Assembly: GCA_963811605.1 (NCBI GenBank)
Contig: CAWESA010000013.1
Span: 124,001 to 188,000, forward strand
Source of the DNA: CAVQLX01 sp963811605
GTDB taxonomy: Bacteria; Desulfobacterota; Binatia; DP-6
Reading direction: 5' to 3'
DNA: 64,000 bases
A model generated the notes under the pieces. That model was given only the letters and a program-made list of their open reading frames with translations. It was not told the DNA's origin and searched no databases. The first letter of the stretch is position 1, and each line of letters opens with the position of its first letter. Made by a program: the position numbers and the translations under genes. Positions 56,263 through 64,000 of the stretch are shown here, one piece after another.

Positions 56263-57893
56263 ATGGGGGCGCCCCAGGCGATCGTCACCGAGCCGCTCGA
56301 CCCGCCGCCGCCCCCGCGGTCGGCGCTCGCCCCGCTGCGGCATGCGGTCTACCGCGGTGTGTGGATGGCGTCCCTGGTGTCGAACCTCGGGACGTGGATG
56401 CACGAGGCGGCGGGCGCCTGGTTGATGACGACCCTGGCGCACTCGCCGCTCCTGGTGGCGCTCATGCAGACGGCCGCCAGCCTGCCGTTCTTCCTGCTCG
56501 CGTTTCCCGCCGGGGCGCTCGCCGACGTCGTCGATCGGCGCCGCCTCCTGCTCGTCACCCAGACCTGGATGCTCCTCGCCGCGGCCGCGCTGGGCGCGCT
56601 GACGCTCGCGGGCCGCACGACGCCGGAGCTCCTCCTCGGGCTGACGTTCGCGCTCGGCCTCGGCTCGGCGATGACGGCGCCGGCGTGGCAGGCGATCACC
56701 CCCGAGCTGGTGCCGCGCGGCGACCTGCCCGCCGCCATCGCGCTGGGCGCCGTCGCCTTCAACCTCGCCCGCGCCGTCGGTCCGGCGCTCGGCGGCCTGA
56801 CCACCGCCTCGATCGGCCCGGGCGCCGTGTTCCTGGTCAACGCGGCCTCGTTCCTGGCCGTGCTGGTCGTGCTGGCGCGCTGGCAGCGGCCGCCGGTGGC
56901 GGCGTTCGAGATCCCGGAGGACGTCTTCGGCGCCATGCGCGCCGGCGCGCGGTACGTCCGCCACTCGCTGCCGCTGCGCACCGTGCTCGCGCGCAGCGCG
57001 TCCTTCGTGATCTTCGCGAGCGCGGTCTGGTCGCTCCTGCCGCTGATCGCGCGCCGCCTCCTCGGCCTCGAGGCGGTCGGCTACGGCGTGCTGCTCGGCT
57101 GCCTCGGTCTCGGCGCGGTGGCGGGCGCCACCGTGCTGCCCGCGCTCCGCCGCCGGATGCCGATCGACCGCTTGATGCTGCTGGCGACGGTGCTCTTCGC
57201 CGGCGCCAGCGCGACGCTGGCCGTCGTGCGCGATCCGGTGCGGCGGGCGCCGTGCTGGTCGGCGGCGGCGCGGCGTGGATGGCGGTGATGTCCACCATCA
57301 ACACCGCGGCACAGACGTCGGTCTCCGCCTGGGTGCGCGCCCGCGCCCTGGCGGTGAGCCTGCTCGTGATCCAGGGCAGCATGGCCGTCGGCGCCCTCCT
57401 GTGGGGCAGCATCGCGACCCGTACCGGCATCCCGACGGCGCTGCTGATCGCCGGCGGCGGGCTGCTGGCGGGCGTCGTGGTGACGAGCCGCTTCCGGCTC
57501 GCCGCCGACGAGGGGCTCGACCTGACGCCCGCCGACCCGGTGCCGGCGCCGCGCATCGTCGGCGAGCTCCCCGCGGCCGGCGGCCCGGTGCTGGTGACGG
57601 TCGACTACCGCATCGACCCCGCGCGCGCCGACGAGTTCGTCGGCGCCGCCCGTCGCCTCGCACGCATCCGGCGACGTGACGGCGCCGCGCTCTGGGGACT
57701 CTTCCGGGACGCCGCCGACCCCGCGCGCTACGTCGAGACCTTCACCGTCGAGTCGTGGGCCGAGCACCTGCGGCAGCACGAGCGCATGACGGTCGCGGAC
57801 CGCGACCTGCAGTCGATCCTCCGTGCCTTTCACGTCGGCACCGAGCCGCCGGTGGTGACGCACTACATCGCGGCGCAGGCGCGCGAGGACTGA
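56263..57893 (+). CDS. MFS exporter of the EntS/MFS_3 type (one frameshift)
   Basis: A 12-helix major-facilitator protein with a C-terminal soluble tail, in two frames. The first part (56263 to about 57240) runs from WMASLVSNLGTWMHEAAGAW to LMLLATVLFAGASATL. The second resumes at VLVGGGAAWMAVMSTINTAA and ends at VVTHYIAAQAR. The tail VDYRIDPARADEFVGAARRL onwards is an ABM-like module typical of this MFS_3 group. A one-base change near 57238-57243 (GGTGCGGCGGGCG) separates the parts. ATG 56263 lies 117 bp from the divergent antiporter start. Relatives export siderophores or drugs. Confidence 0.83.
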
Positions 57894-57912
57894 GCGGCCG
57901 GCCGCCCGATCC

Positions 57913-58041
57913 TCACTGCAGGCCGCCGGACACCCGGATGCTCTCGCCCGTCAGCCATCCGCTGTCCCCGGAGGCCAGGAAGACGACGGCGGGCGCGATG
58001 TCGTCCGGCCGACCGACCCACAGCGACGCCGTGTCAAGGGA
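57913..58041 (-). pseudogene. Remnant of a short-chain dehydrogenase/reductase gene (C-terminal end)
   Basis: About 42 codons read like the last part of a short-chain dehydrogenase/reductase: WVGRPDDIAPAVVFLASGDS, then GWLTGESIRVSGGL before the stop. The Rossmann N-terminus and the catalytic Tyr-x-x-x-Lys are missing, and the stretch abuts the ArsR gene on the same strand. It is probably what an insertion or deletion of the rest of the gene left behind. Confidence 0.65.
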
Positions 58042-58049
58042 GGCCTCGA

Positions 58050-58391
58050 CTAGAGCTTCGCGAGGCGATCCAGGTAGGCGTGCAGGACGTCGCGGCGGAT
58101 GGCGAGATGCACGAACTTGCCCGCACGCACGCAGTCGACCAGGCCGGCCGTCTCGAGCTCCTTGATGTGATGCGAGAGGGTCGCCGCGCTCACGTCGTGG
58201 GTGCGGAGCAGCGCGGTGCACGGCATGCGGCCGCGGCGCGCGCCGATCTGCTTCAGGATCTGCACACGACGCGGCTCGGCGAGCGCGCGCGAGACGCGCG
58301 CGAACTGCCGCTGCGTCAGCTTCCGGACCGGTGTCGCCGCCGGCCGGCCCCGGGGGCGAGTCGCGGAGCGCCGCCGTCCGGCTTCGCTCAT
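58050..58391 (-). CDS. ArsR-family winged-helix regulator
   Basis: A 113-residue regulator of the ArsR/SmtB fold. A basic, likely disordered N-terminus is followed by ALAEPRRVQILKQIGARRG and the recognition part HDVSAATLSHHIKELETAGL, then the wing VDCVRAGKFVHLAI. Metal-binding CxC motifs of ArsR or SmtB are not seen, so the signal is probably not arsenic or zinc. Its ATG overlaps the stop of the DUF427 gene (ATGA at 58388-58391). It probably represses its own operon. Confidence 0.87.
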   Translation of the reverse strand: MSEAGRRRSATRPRGRPAATPVRKLTQRQFARVSRALAEPRRVQILKQIGARRGRMPCTALLRTHDVSAATLSHHIKELETAGLVDCVRAGKFVHLAIRRDVLHAYLDRLAKL

Positions 58392-58780
58392 GCCGGCGGG
58401 CGCTCCTCGATGGCATCGACCCGATCCGGGTAGAAGGCGAGATGGTCCTTGATGCCGGCCACCGCGTCGTACGGCGCCTCGTAGGTCCATGCGGCGTTCG
58501 CCGAGCGCGCGCCCCCGGCTGGAATGCCGTAGTAGGCGCACTCGCCCTTGTAGGGGCAATAGGTCGCGTGATCGGTGCGCTCCAGCAGCGACAGGTCGAC
58601 GTCGCTGCGCGGGACGTACTGCACGGCCGGGTAGGTCGCCTCGCGCAGCGTCAGGGCACGGCGCGTGTCGGCCACGACGCGACCCGCCACCGACACGATC
58701 ACGCGCGCCGGATTCGGCTCGACGGTGATGGGATGATCGGGACCGGGCTGCTTGATCGGCCTGGCGGCGTCGTTCGACAT
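58388..58780 (-). CDS. DUF427-family protein
   Basis: A 130-residue soluble protein of the DUF427 family. VVADTRRALTLREATYPAVQ at residues about 35-54 is the family core, with YVPRSDV shortly after, then TYCPYKGECAYYGI. The Cys-Pro-Tyr-Lys-Gly run is highly typical. Function is not established. ATG 58780 is used; the open frame extends to 58816. It is co-translated with the ArsR gene that overlaps its stop, so it may be that regulator's target or effector. Confidence 0.88.
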   Translation of the reverse strand: MSNDAARPIKQPGPDHPITVEPNPARVIVSVAGRVVADTRRALTLREATYPAVQYVPRSDVDLSLLERTDHATYCPYKGECAYYGIPAGGARSANAAWTYEAPYDAVAGIKDHLAFYPDRVDAIEERPPA

Positions 58781-58847
58781 TTCGATGACCGTCTCACTGA
58801 CGTCGGGCCGAGTCAACGGGCGCGCGGACAGCGACCCCGGGGGCGCG

Positions 58848-61800
58848 CTAGGCCACGCCCTGCTCGAGGCGGCCGCGCACCGCGCCCTCGTCGCCCGCGT
58901 CCACCGCCTCGCCGTCTCGGTAGGCGATCACCTCGCGCGCCGCCGGCGGCACGCGCGCGCCGGGCACCACGATGCCGACCAGATTGAGCGGATCGGCGGC
59001 GGCCACGACGACGGTCTCGGTCACGCCCGGGCGACGGCGGACGGCGCGCAGCGCTTCCACGGCCTCGGGCAAGGCGAACTGCTCGCCCACCATGCCGGCG
59101 ACGAAGCGCCCGCCGCGCACCTCGCCGCGCGCCTCCAGCCGGCGCAGCACCGGCAGGAGCTCCCGCCAGGGCGGCATGCAGGTCTCACGCGCCAGCAACT
59201 CGCGCAGCACCACGCCCCAGCGCCCGAGCCACAGGCGAGCGTAGCGTTCCGCGTCGGCCCCGGCCTCGTCCGCCGCCAGCGCCCGCAGCAGCGCCCAGCG
59301 GCCGGCGGGCACGAGACGGCGGCGACTTCCGAGGACGTGCAGCCGCCCGCGTGGATCGTCGGACGGGTCGATGAGGAGGCGGAGGCCGGCGACACCGTCG
59401 CCCGTGACCAGGCCGTGCGCCACCAGCGTCCAGAGCGCGCCCTCGACCGCGGCAGGCGCGAGGCGCGTGACGCGCGCGATGTCGGCCGTGAAGGAGGCGC
59501 CGCGGCGGGCGAGGAAGTCATGCACGGCCTCGGCCTCGTCCGGCAGCGCAGGCCGCTCGCCCGCCGGATCGAGGAGCCAGGGAAGATCCTCGCGCAGGAC
59601 GAACGCGAGCGGCACCGCGCGCCCGGGCGCGCGCAGGCGCGCCTCGTCCGGCGGGGGCCCGGCGCGCAGCCGCCCCCATGCCACGACGCCTCCCAGGCAG
59701 AGCTCCTCCAGGTCGTCGGGCTGGTACGCGCTGACCCGCGCCGGCAGCACCTGCGCCTCCCAGGCTCGCGCCGGCAGCTCCAGCCCCTGGAGCTGTCCCA
59801 GCACGGCCAGCAGCCCGTTCCGCCCGTGCAGCCGGGTTCCCGCCTGCGCGTGCTGCCAGCGGAAATAGAAGCGCATCAGATCGGCCGCGCTGACCGGCTC
59901 GACCGCCTTGCGCAGGCGGCCGAGGGTGAGGCGGTGGATGCGGGCGAGGAGCGCACGGTCGCACCATTCCTCGTCGTGCGCGCCGGGGCGGTAGCGGCCG
60001 CGGAGGGCCGAGCCCGAGCGCTCGAGCTGGGCGAGGCCGATGGCCACGCGCGACGCGGCGAGGCCGGCGCGCTCCGCCAGCTCCGCCACGGTCGTGGGGC
60101 CGAGACATTCGAGCCACCCCCCGACGATGGCGCGCAACGCCTCCTCCTCGCTCTCGGGCGTGCGACGGCCGACGAGCGACTCCTGCACGGGTGGCGCGAA
60201 GACGACGCCGGGGAGCGCCAGGCGGACGGCAGCAACGCGCTCGGCAGCGACGAGCAGGACGCCGGCCCAGGTCGCGCGCCGCGCCTCGACCAGCTGCTCG
60301 GCCCACGCCGCCCAGCCCGATGCCTCGAGGACGGCGCGCGGCACGACGCCGAGCGACAGCAGGACGTCGTGCAGCTCGTCGCCGTCGCGCACCACCGGCC
60401 AGGCCTGGCGTCCCACCTCCGCGATGGCTTCCGGATCGAGGGCGCCGAGCCCGCCGGCGAGCTCGGGGACGGCCTGCCGCAGGCTGACGGCACGCGCGCG
60501 GCGCTCCTCCAGCGGGGCATCGTCGAGATAGCTGTACGGGTTCGAGTGCAGGATCTCGTGCGACAGCGGCGACGGCGCCACCGTGTCGATGGCCACCGTC
60601 CGGATCGAGCCCTCGGCCATGGCGGCGAGCACGACGTCGAGCCCGTCGACGTCCATCGCCTCGCGCAGGCAGTTGTCGATCGTCTCGGCGACCAGCGGGT
60701 GGTCGGGGATCGGGATCGGCCCGGCGCCCATGTTCTCCGCGCAGCCGAGCTGCTCGGGGAACACGGCGGCGAGCAGGTCCTCGGCGCGCATGCGCTGGAG
60801 CGGCATCGGCACCTTCTGCCCCGACTCGAAGCGTAGCACCGCGAGCGCGCGGCTCGCGTTCCAGCGCCAGCGGTTGGCGAACATCGGCGCGGCCAGCGCC
60901 GCCTGCGCCAGGTCGTCGGCGAGGGTGGCGCGCCGCACCATGGCGAAGACGCCGTCGAGGGGAAAGCTGTGCTGGGCGCCGAGCGACAGCACGACGCCGT
61001 CATCCGTGGCCGCCGCCTGGAGCTCGAAGTTGAAGCTGACGCAGAACCGCTTGCGGAGCGCGAGACCGAGCGCGCGGTTGATGCGCCCGCCGAAGGGCGC
61101 GTGGACGACCAGCTGCATCCCGCCGCCCTCGTCGAAGAAGCGCTCCGCGACGATCGTCCGGTCGCTCGGCATGACGCCGCCCAGTGCCGCCTGCGCCTCC
61201 ACCAGGTACGCCGCCAGCTGCATGGCGGCGTCGGACGACACGCCGCACTCCGTCTCGAGCCACGGCAGGGCGCGCGTCCCCTCCGCGGCCACCTGCTCGC
61301 GCAGGCGCGACACCGCGGCCGACAGCTCGCGCGTGCGTCCCGGCGACTCGCCGACCCAGAACGGCACGCTGGGCGGCGCACCCTGCGCGTCCTCCACCCG
61401 CATCCGGCCCGCTTCGACGCGCCGGATGCGCCACGAGCGATTGCCGAGCAGGAAGATGTCGCCGCGCATGCTCTCGACCGCGAAGTCCTCGTTGACCGTG
61501 CCGACGAGCAGCCCGTGCGGCTCCTCGATCACCTGGTAGTCGGCGGTGTCGGGGATGGCGCCGCCGCTCGTGATGGCGACCAGCCGCGCACCGCGGCGCG
61601 CGCGCAGGCGGCCGTTCACCCGGTCCCAGTGCAGGTGCGCCGAGCGCCGGCCGCGGCGCGTCGTCACCCCCTCGGCCAGGAACTCGAGGACGTCGTCGAA
61701 CTCGGCGCGCCCCAGCTCGCGATACGGGTAGGCGCGGCGCACGAGGCCGAACAGCTCCTCGACCCCGACCTCGCCGGCAGCGGCGATGGCGACGCACTGC

Positions 61801-63044
61801 TGCGCCAGGACGTCCCGCGGGCCCGCCGGGACGCGCAGCAGGTCCAGCTCGCCGGCTCGCACCGCGCGCACGGCGGCCGCCGCCTGCACCAGATCGTCGC
61901 GTGTCAGCGGGAACAGGACGCCCCTGGGCGTCGCCCCGCGGACGTGGCCGGAGCGGCCGACCCGCTGGATCAGGGTGGCGAGCGCGCGCGGCGCCCCGAC
62001 GTGGCAGACGAGATCGACCGTCCCCACGTCGATTCCGAGCTCGAGGGACGCGGTCGCCACGACCACCGGCACCTCGCCCGCCTTGAGCTTCTCCTCGGCC
62101 TCGAGCCGGATGCGCCGGGCCATGCTGCCGTGATGCGCGGCCACCCGGCCGGCGCCGAGACGCTCCTCCAGCGCGTGCGCGACGCGCTCGACGAGCCGTC
62201 GCGTGTGCACGAACACGATGGTGGTACGGTGGGCGGCCGTCAGGGCGGCGATGTGGTCGGTCAGCTCCGCCCATTGCTCGTGGGTGGCGATCGGTCCGAG
62301 GGGAAGGTCGGGCACCCATACCGAGAGGTCGAGCCTGCGGCGATGTCCGACGTCGACGACGACGGGCGGCGGGCGCGTCGCTCCCACCAGCAGGCCGCCG
62401 ATCTGCTCGATGGGACGCTGCGTCGCCGACAGGCCGATGCGCTGCAGGGGCCGCCCGGCGAGGGCGTCGAGGCGCTCGAGCGACACCGCCAGGTGGGCGC
62501 CGCGCTTGTCCTGGGCGACCGCGTGGATCTCGTCCACGATCACCGTCTCGGCGCCGGCGAGGAATCGCCGGCTCCGGTCGGCAGTGAGCAGGATGTAGAG
62601 CGACTCGGGCGTGGTGATGAGGACGTGGGGCGGCCGGCGCGTCATCGCCTGGCGCTCGTGCGCCGGCGTGTCGCCCGAGCGCACCATCACGCGCAGCTCC
62701 GGCAGCGATGTCCCCGCCGCGGCCGCGAGCGCGCGCAGCTCCTCCAGCGGTTGGCGCAGGTTCTTCTGGACGTCGTTGCCGAGCGCCTTGAGCGGCGACA
62801 CGTAGACCACCGAGGTGCGATCGTCGAGCGTCCCCGCGCTCGCGGCCTGGATCAGGCGATCGAGGGACCACAGGAACGCGGCGAGCGTCTTGCCGGAGCC
62901 GGTCGGCGCGGCGATCAGCGTGTCGGCGCCCCCGGCGATCGCCGGCCACCCCGCCTCCTGCGCGGACGTGGGTGATCCGAAGCGCTCGGTGAACCAGCGG
63001 CGGACCAGCGGCGAGAACGACACGACCGCGCCTCCACTCCCCAT
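58848..63044 (-). CDS. Lhr-family DEAD/DEAH-box helicase
   Basis: A 1,398-residue superfamily 2 helicase of the Lhr (large helicase-related) family. The N-terminal core has a Q-like FGSPTSAQEAGWPAI, Walker A APTGSGKT, the Ia motif YVSPLKAL, the DEIH box in VIVDEIHAVAQ, SATQ (motif III), and ATASLELGIDVG with QRVGRSGH (V and VI). A winged-helix and Lhr core follow, then a long C-terminal part of about 550 residues that only full-length Lhr has. Lhr proteins unwind RNA-DNA hybrids and are linked to DNA repair. ATG 63044 is preferred to ATG 63062, which adds a few residues. It stands alone, divergent from the last gene. Confidence 0.94.
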   Translation of the reverse strand: MGSGGAVVSFSPLVRRWFTERFGSPTSAQEAGWPAIAGGADTLIAAPTGSGKTLAAFLWSLDRLIQAASAGTLDDRTSVVYVSPLKALGNDVQKNLRQPLEELRALAAAAGTSLPELRVMVRSGDTPAHERQAMTRRPPHVLITTPESLYILLTADRSRRFLAGAETVIVDEIHAVAQDKRGAHLAVSLERLDALAGRPLQRIGLSATQRPIEQIGGLLVGATRPPPVVVDVGHRRRLDLSVWVPDLPLGPIATHEQWAELTDHIAALTAAHRTTIVFVHTRRLVERVAHALEERLGAGRVAAHHGSMARRIRLEAEEKLKAGEVPVVVATASLELGIDVGTVDLVCHVGAPRALATLIQRVGRSGHVRGATPRGVLFPLTRDDLVQAAAAVRAVRAGELDLLRVPAGPRDVLAQQCVAIAAAGEVGVEELFGLVRRAYPYRELGRAEFDDVLEFLAEGVTTRRGRRSAHLHWDRVNGRLRARRGARLVAITSGGAIPDTADYQVIEEPHGLLVGTVNEDFAVESMRGDIFLLGNRSWRIRRVEAGRMRVEDAQGAPPSVPFWVGESPGRTRELSAAVSRLREQVAAEGTRALPWLETECGVSSDAAMQLAAYLVEAQAALGGVMPSDRTIVAERFFDEGGGMQLVVHAPFGGRINRALGLALRKRFCVSFNFELQAAATDDGVVLSLGAQHSFPLDGVFAMVRRATLADDLAQAALAAPMFANRWRWNASRALAVLRFESGQKVPMPLQRMRAEDLLAAVFPEQLGCAENMGAGPIPIPDHPLVAETIDNCLREAMDVDGLDVVLAAMAEGSIRTVAIDTVAPSPLSHEILHSNPYSYLDDAPLEERRARAVSLRQAVPELAGGLGALDPEAIAEVGRQAWPVVRDGDELHDVLLSLGVVPRAVLEASGWAAWAEQLVEARRATWAGVLLVAAERVAAVRLALPGVVFAPPVQESLVGRRTPESEEEALRAIVGGWLECLGPTTVAELAERAGLAASRVAIGLAQLERSGSALRGRYRPGAHDEEWCDRALLARIHRLTLGRLRKAVEPVSAADLMRFYFRWQHAQAGTRLHGRNGLLAVLGQLQGLELPARAWEAQVLPARVSAYQPDDLEELCLGGVVAWGRLRAGPPPDEARLRAPGRAVPLAFVLREDLPWLLDPAGERPALPDEAEAVHDFLARRGASFTADIARVTRLAPAAVEGALWTLVAHGLVTGDGVAGLRLLIDPSDDPRGRLHVLGSRRRLVPAGRWALLRALAADEAGADAERYARLWLGRWGVVLRELLARETCMPPWRELLPVLRRLEARGEVRGGRFVAGMVGEQFALPEAVEALRAVRRRPGVTETVVVAAADPLNLVGIVVPGARVPPAAREVIAYRDGEAVDAGDEGAVRGRLEQGVA

Positions 63045-63126
63045 CCAGCGCCGATCTAGCACCGCGCCGCGCGACGAGACAACGCCGCGCTTTCCTCCCT
63101 GCCGAGGCCCCGGCTATATCCTGCCC

Positions 63127-64000
63127 GTGTCTCGCAAGACCGGCCGGTCCCGCTCGCGCAGCCAGACCGCGCCCGCATCACGCGGGCGACCGGCACCGCC
63201 GGCGCGCCCCGCGCGGGGACCGGCGGTCGCGCCCGAGCCGCTCGCCTGGCTGCGGCCCATGACCATGCTCAGGTGGCTCGTGTGGGGCGGAGCGACCTTC
63301 GCCTTCTTCTACTACACGGCGGTCGGCATCGAGCGGCAGATCACCTGGTATCTCGCCGTCGACCAGTTCGGATATCTGACCTTCGCGCACGACCTCCTGC
63401 ACGGCCAGGTCTTTCACGACTGGGGGCCGTTGAAGGCCCTGGAAGCGTTCTTCCCGGCGCGTACGGACGTGCTGGCCCAGACCTACGTGTATGACGACGG
63501 CCGGCTGTACTGCCGCTACTCGCCCGGCTTCCCGATGCTGCTGGCCGCCTGGATCGGACTGCTGGGCGACGACCGCGCACACTACCTCAATCCCACCGTC
63601 TACCTGGTGCTGCTGGCGACGACGCTGGCCTTCCAGTGGCGGCTCTTCCGCTCGGCCTGGCGGGCGGCGGCAGGCACTGCCCTGATCGCGCTCTTCCCGA
63701 CCATGATGTACCTCTGGGGCCTCACGCTGACGCGCGACCTGTCGGCGCATCTGTTCGCGTTCGCCGGACTCTTCCTGCTCCTGCCGGCGCACGGCCGCCC
63801 GCTGCGCCGGGGACGCCTGCTGGTGGCGGGCCTCGCCTTCGGCTTCACCATCTCCATCCGGCCCGATGCCGTGCTCTATCTCCTGCCCGCATCGAGCATC
63901 CTCGCCGTGCGCTGGTGGCGGGAATCCCGCCGGTACGCGGCGCGCGAGCTCCCGACCCTCGGGGTCGCGATGCTGGCCGGGATCATTCTCGGCGCCACCC
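63127..64000 (+). CDS. GT-C membrane glycosyltransferase-like protein (incomplete at window end)
   Basis: An open frame of at least 291 codons that leaves the window without a stop. A basic, Pro/Ala-rich N-terminus of about 40 residues precedes a first membrane segment (LVWGGATFAFFYYTAVGI). The loop VDQFGYLTFAHDLLHGQVFH with its acidic residue and YSPGFPMLLAAW follow, then several more membrane segments. This layout matches GT-C type polyprenyl-phosphate-sugar transferases. GTG 63127 gives the longest frame; ATG 63253 or 63259 just before the first membrane segment are alternatives. Substrate unknown. Confidence 0.75.
   Translation, partial: MSRKTGRSRSRSQTAPASRGRPAPPARPARGPAVAPEPLAWLRPMTMLRWLVWGGATFAFFYYTAVGIERQITWYLAVDQFGYLTFAHDLLHGQVFHDWGPLKALEAFFPARTDVLAQTYVYDDGRLYCRYSPGFPMLLAAWIGLLGDDRAHYLNPTVYLVLLATTLAFQWRLFRSAWRAAAGTALIALFPTMMYLWGLTLTRDLSAHLFAFAGLFLLLPAHGRPLRRGRLLVAGLAFGFTISIRPDAVLYLLPASSILAVRWWRESRRYAARELPTLGVAMLAGIILGAT

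Noticed and set aside
58752..62975. Long rightward open frames opposite the Lhr helicase
   Set aside because: Very high GC in third positions keeps the antisense frames open. The helicase motifs on the minus strand account for the region.

Overview
This is a 64 kb, very GC-rich, densely coded bacterial stretch with many 1-8 bp gene overlaps. There is no rRNA, tRNA, transposase, phage gene or CRISPR array that I can see. The gene style suggests a Gram-negative member of the deltaproteobacterial / Binatota / Myxococcota neighbourhood. Pointers are MauG-type di-haem peroxidases, Thr/Ser-rich secreted cytochromes, Cys-rich modules, DUF4331, a TonB system, OprP-type porin and an F420-type reductase. 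The phylum is an inference; no marker gene is present to fix it.

Layout. 0.2-6.6 kb: two di-haem cytochrome c peroxidase-like genes, a secreted TSP3-like protein and a secreted mono-haem protein, with a palindromic operator candidate in a divergent spacer. 6.6-11.1 kb: a sulfotransferase-like gene and a four-gene signalling cluster (sensor kinase, NtrC-type regulator, lone receiver, small unknown protein). 11.2-21 kb: a fragment of a D-serine dehydratase-like enzyme, two paralogous sulfatase-like proteins with an altered active-site motif and a Cys-rich insertion, a GT39 glycosyltransferase, a D-cysteine desulfhydrase-like enzyme, an FG-GAP lipoprotein and a cytochrome c lipoprotein with an ABM-like tail. 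21.1-27.3 kb: a sulfate uptake operon (small ORF, sbp-cysT-cysW-cysA-yezD, anion porin) preceded by a candidate attenuator leader. 27.3-28.8 kb: strong hairpins, then a lone Fic gene with a comparatively AT-rich promoter. 29-39.3 kb: a nickel/cobalt-type locus (DUF4331, TPR, two NicO-like permeases, ECF sigma/RskA, His-rich proteins, a broken TonB receptor, TonB). 39.5-42 kb: F420 reductase-like gene and an MFS pump fused to a UBP zinc finger. 42.2-49.5 kb: two-component system plus heavy-metal RND efflux genes. 49.5-53.8 kb: a GT2-GT39 fusion and an asparagine synthetase-like gene. 53.8-58.8 kb: a KefB-type antiporter that also ends in a UBP zinc finger, an MFS exporter, an SDR remnant, ArsR and DUF427. 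58.8-63 kb: an Lhr helicase. 63.1 kb to the end: a membrane glycosyltransferase that runs off the window.

How the parts fit. The 11-27 kb part reads as sulfur acquisition (sulfatase-like proteins, desulfhydrase, sulfate ABC transporter, YezD, porin). The 29-49 kb part reads as metal handling, with uptake at 31-39 kb and efflux at 42-49 kb. The most unusual item is the recurrence, 12 kb apart, of the same UBP-type zinc finger at the C-terminus of two unrelated transporters.

Caution. Five otherwise intact-looking genes (sensor kinase near 9,890; TonB receptor at several points; RND pump near 47,608; asparagine synthetase near 52,433 and 52,907; MFS near 57,240) are split by single-base frame changes. 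Some of these are probably sequencing or assembly indels rather than true mutations.
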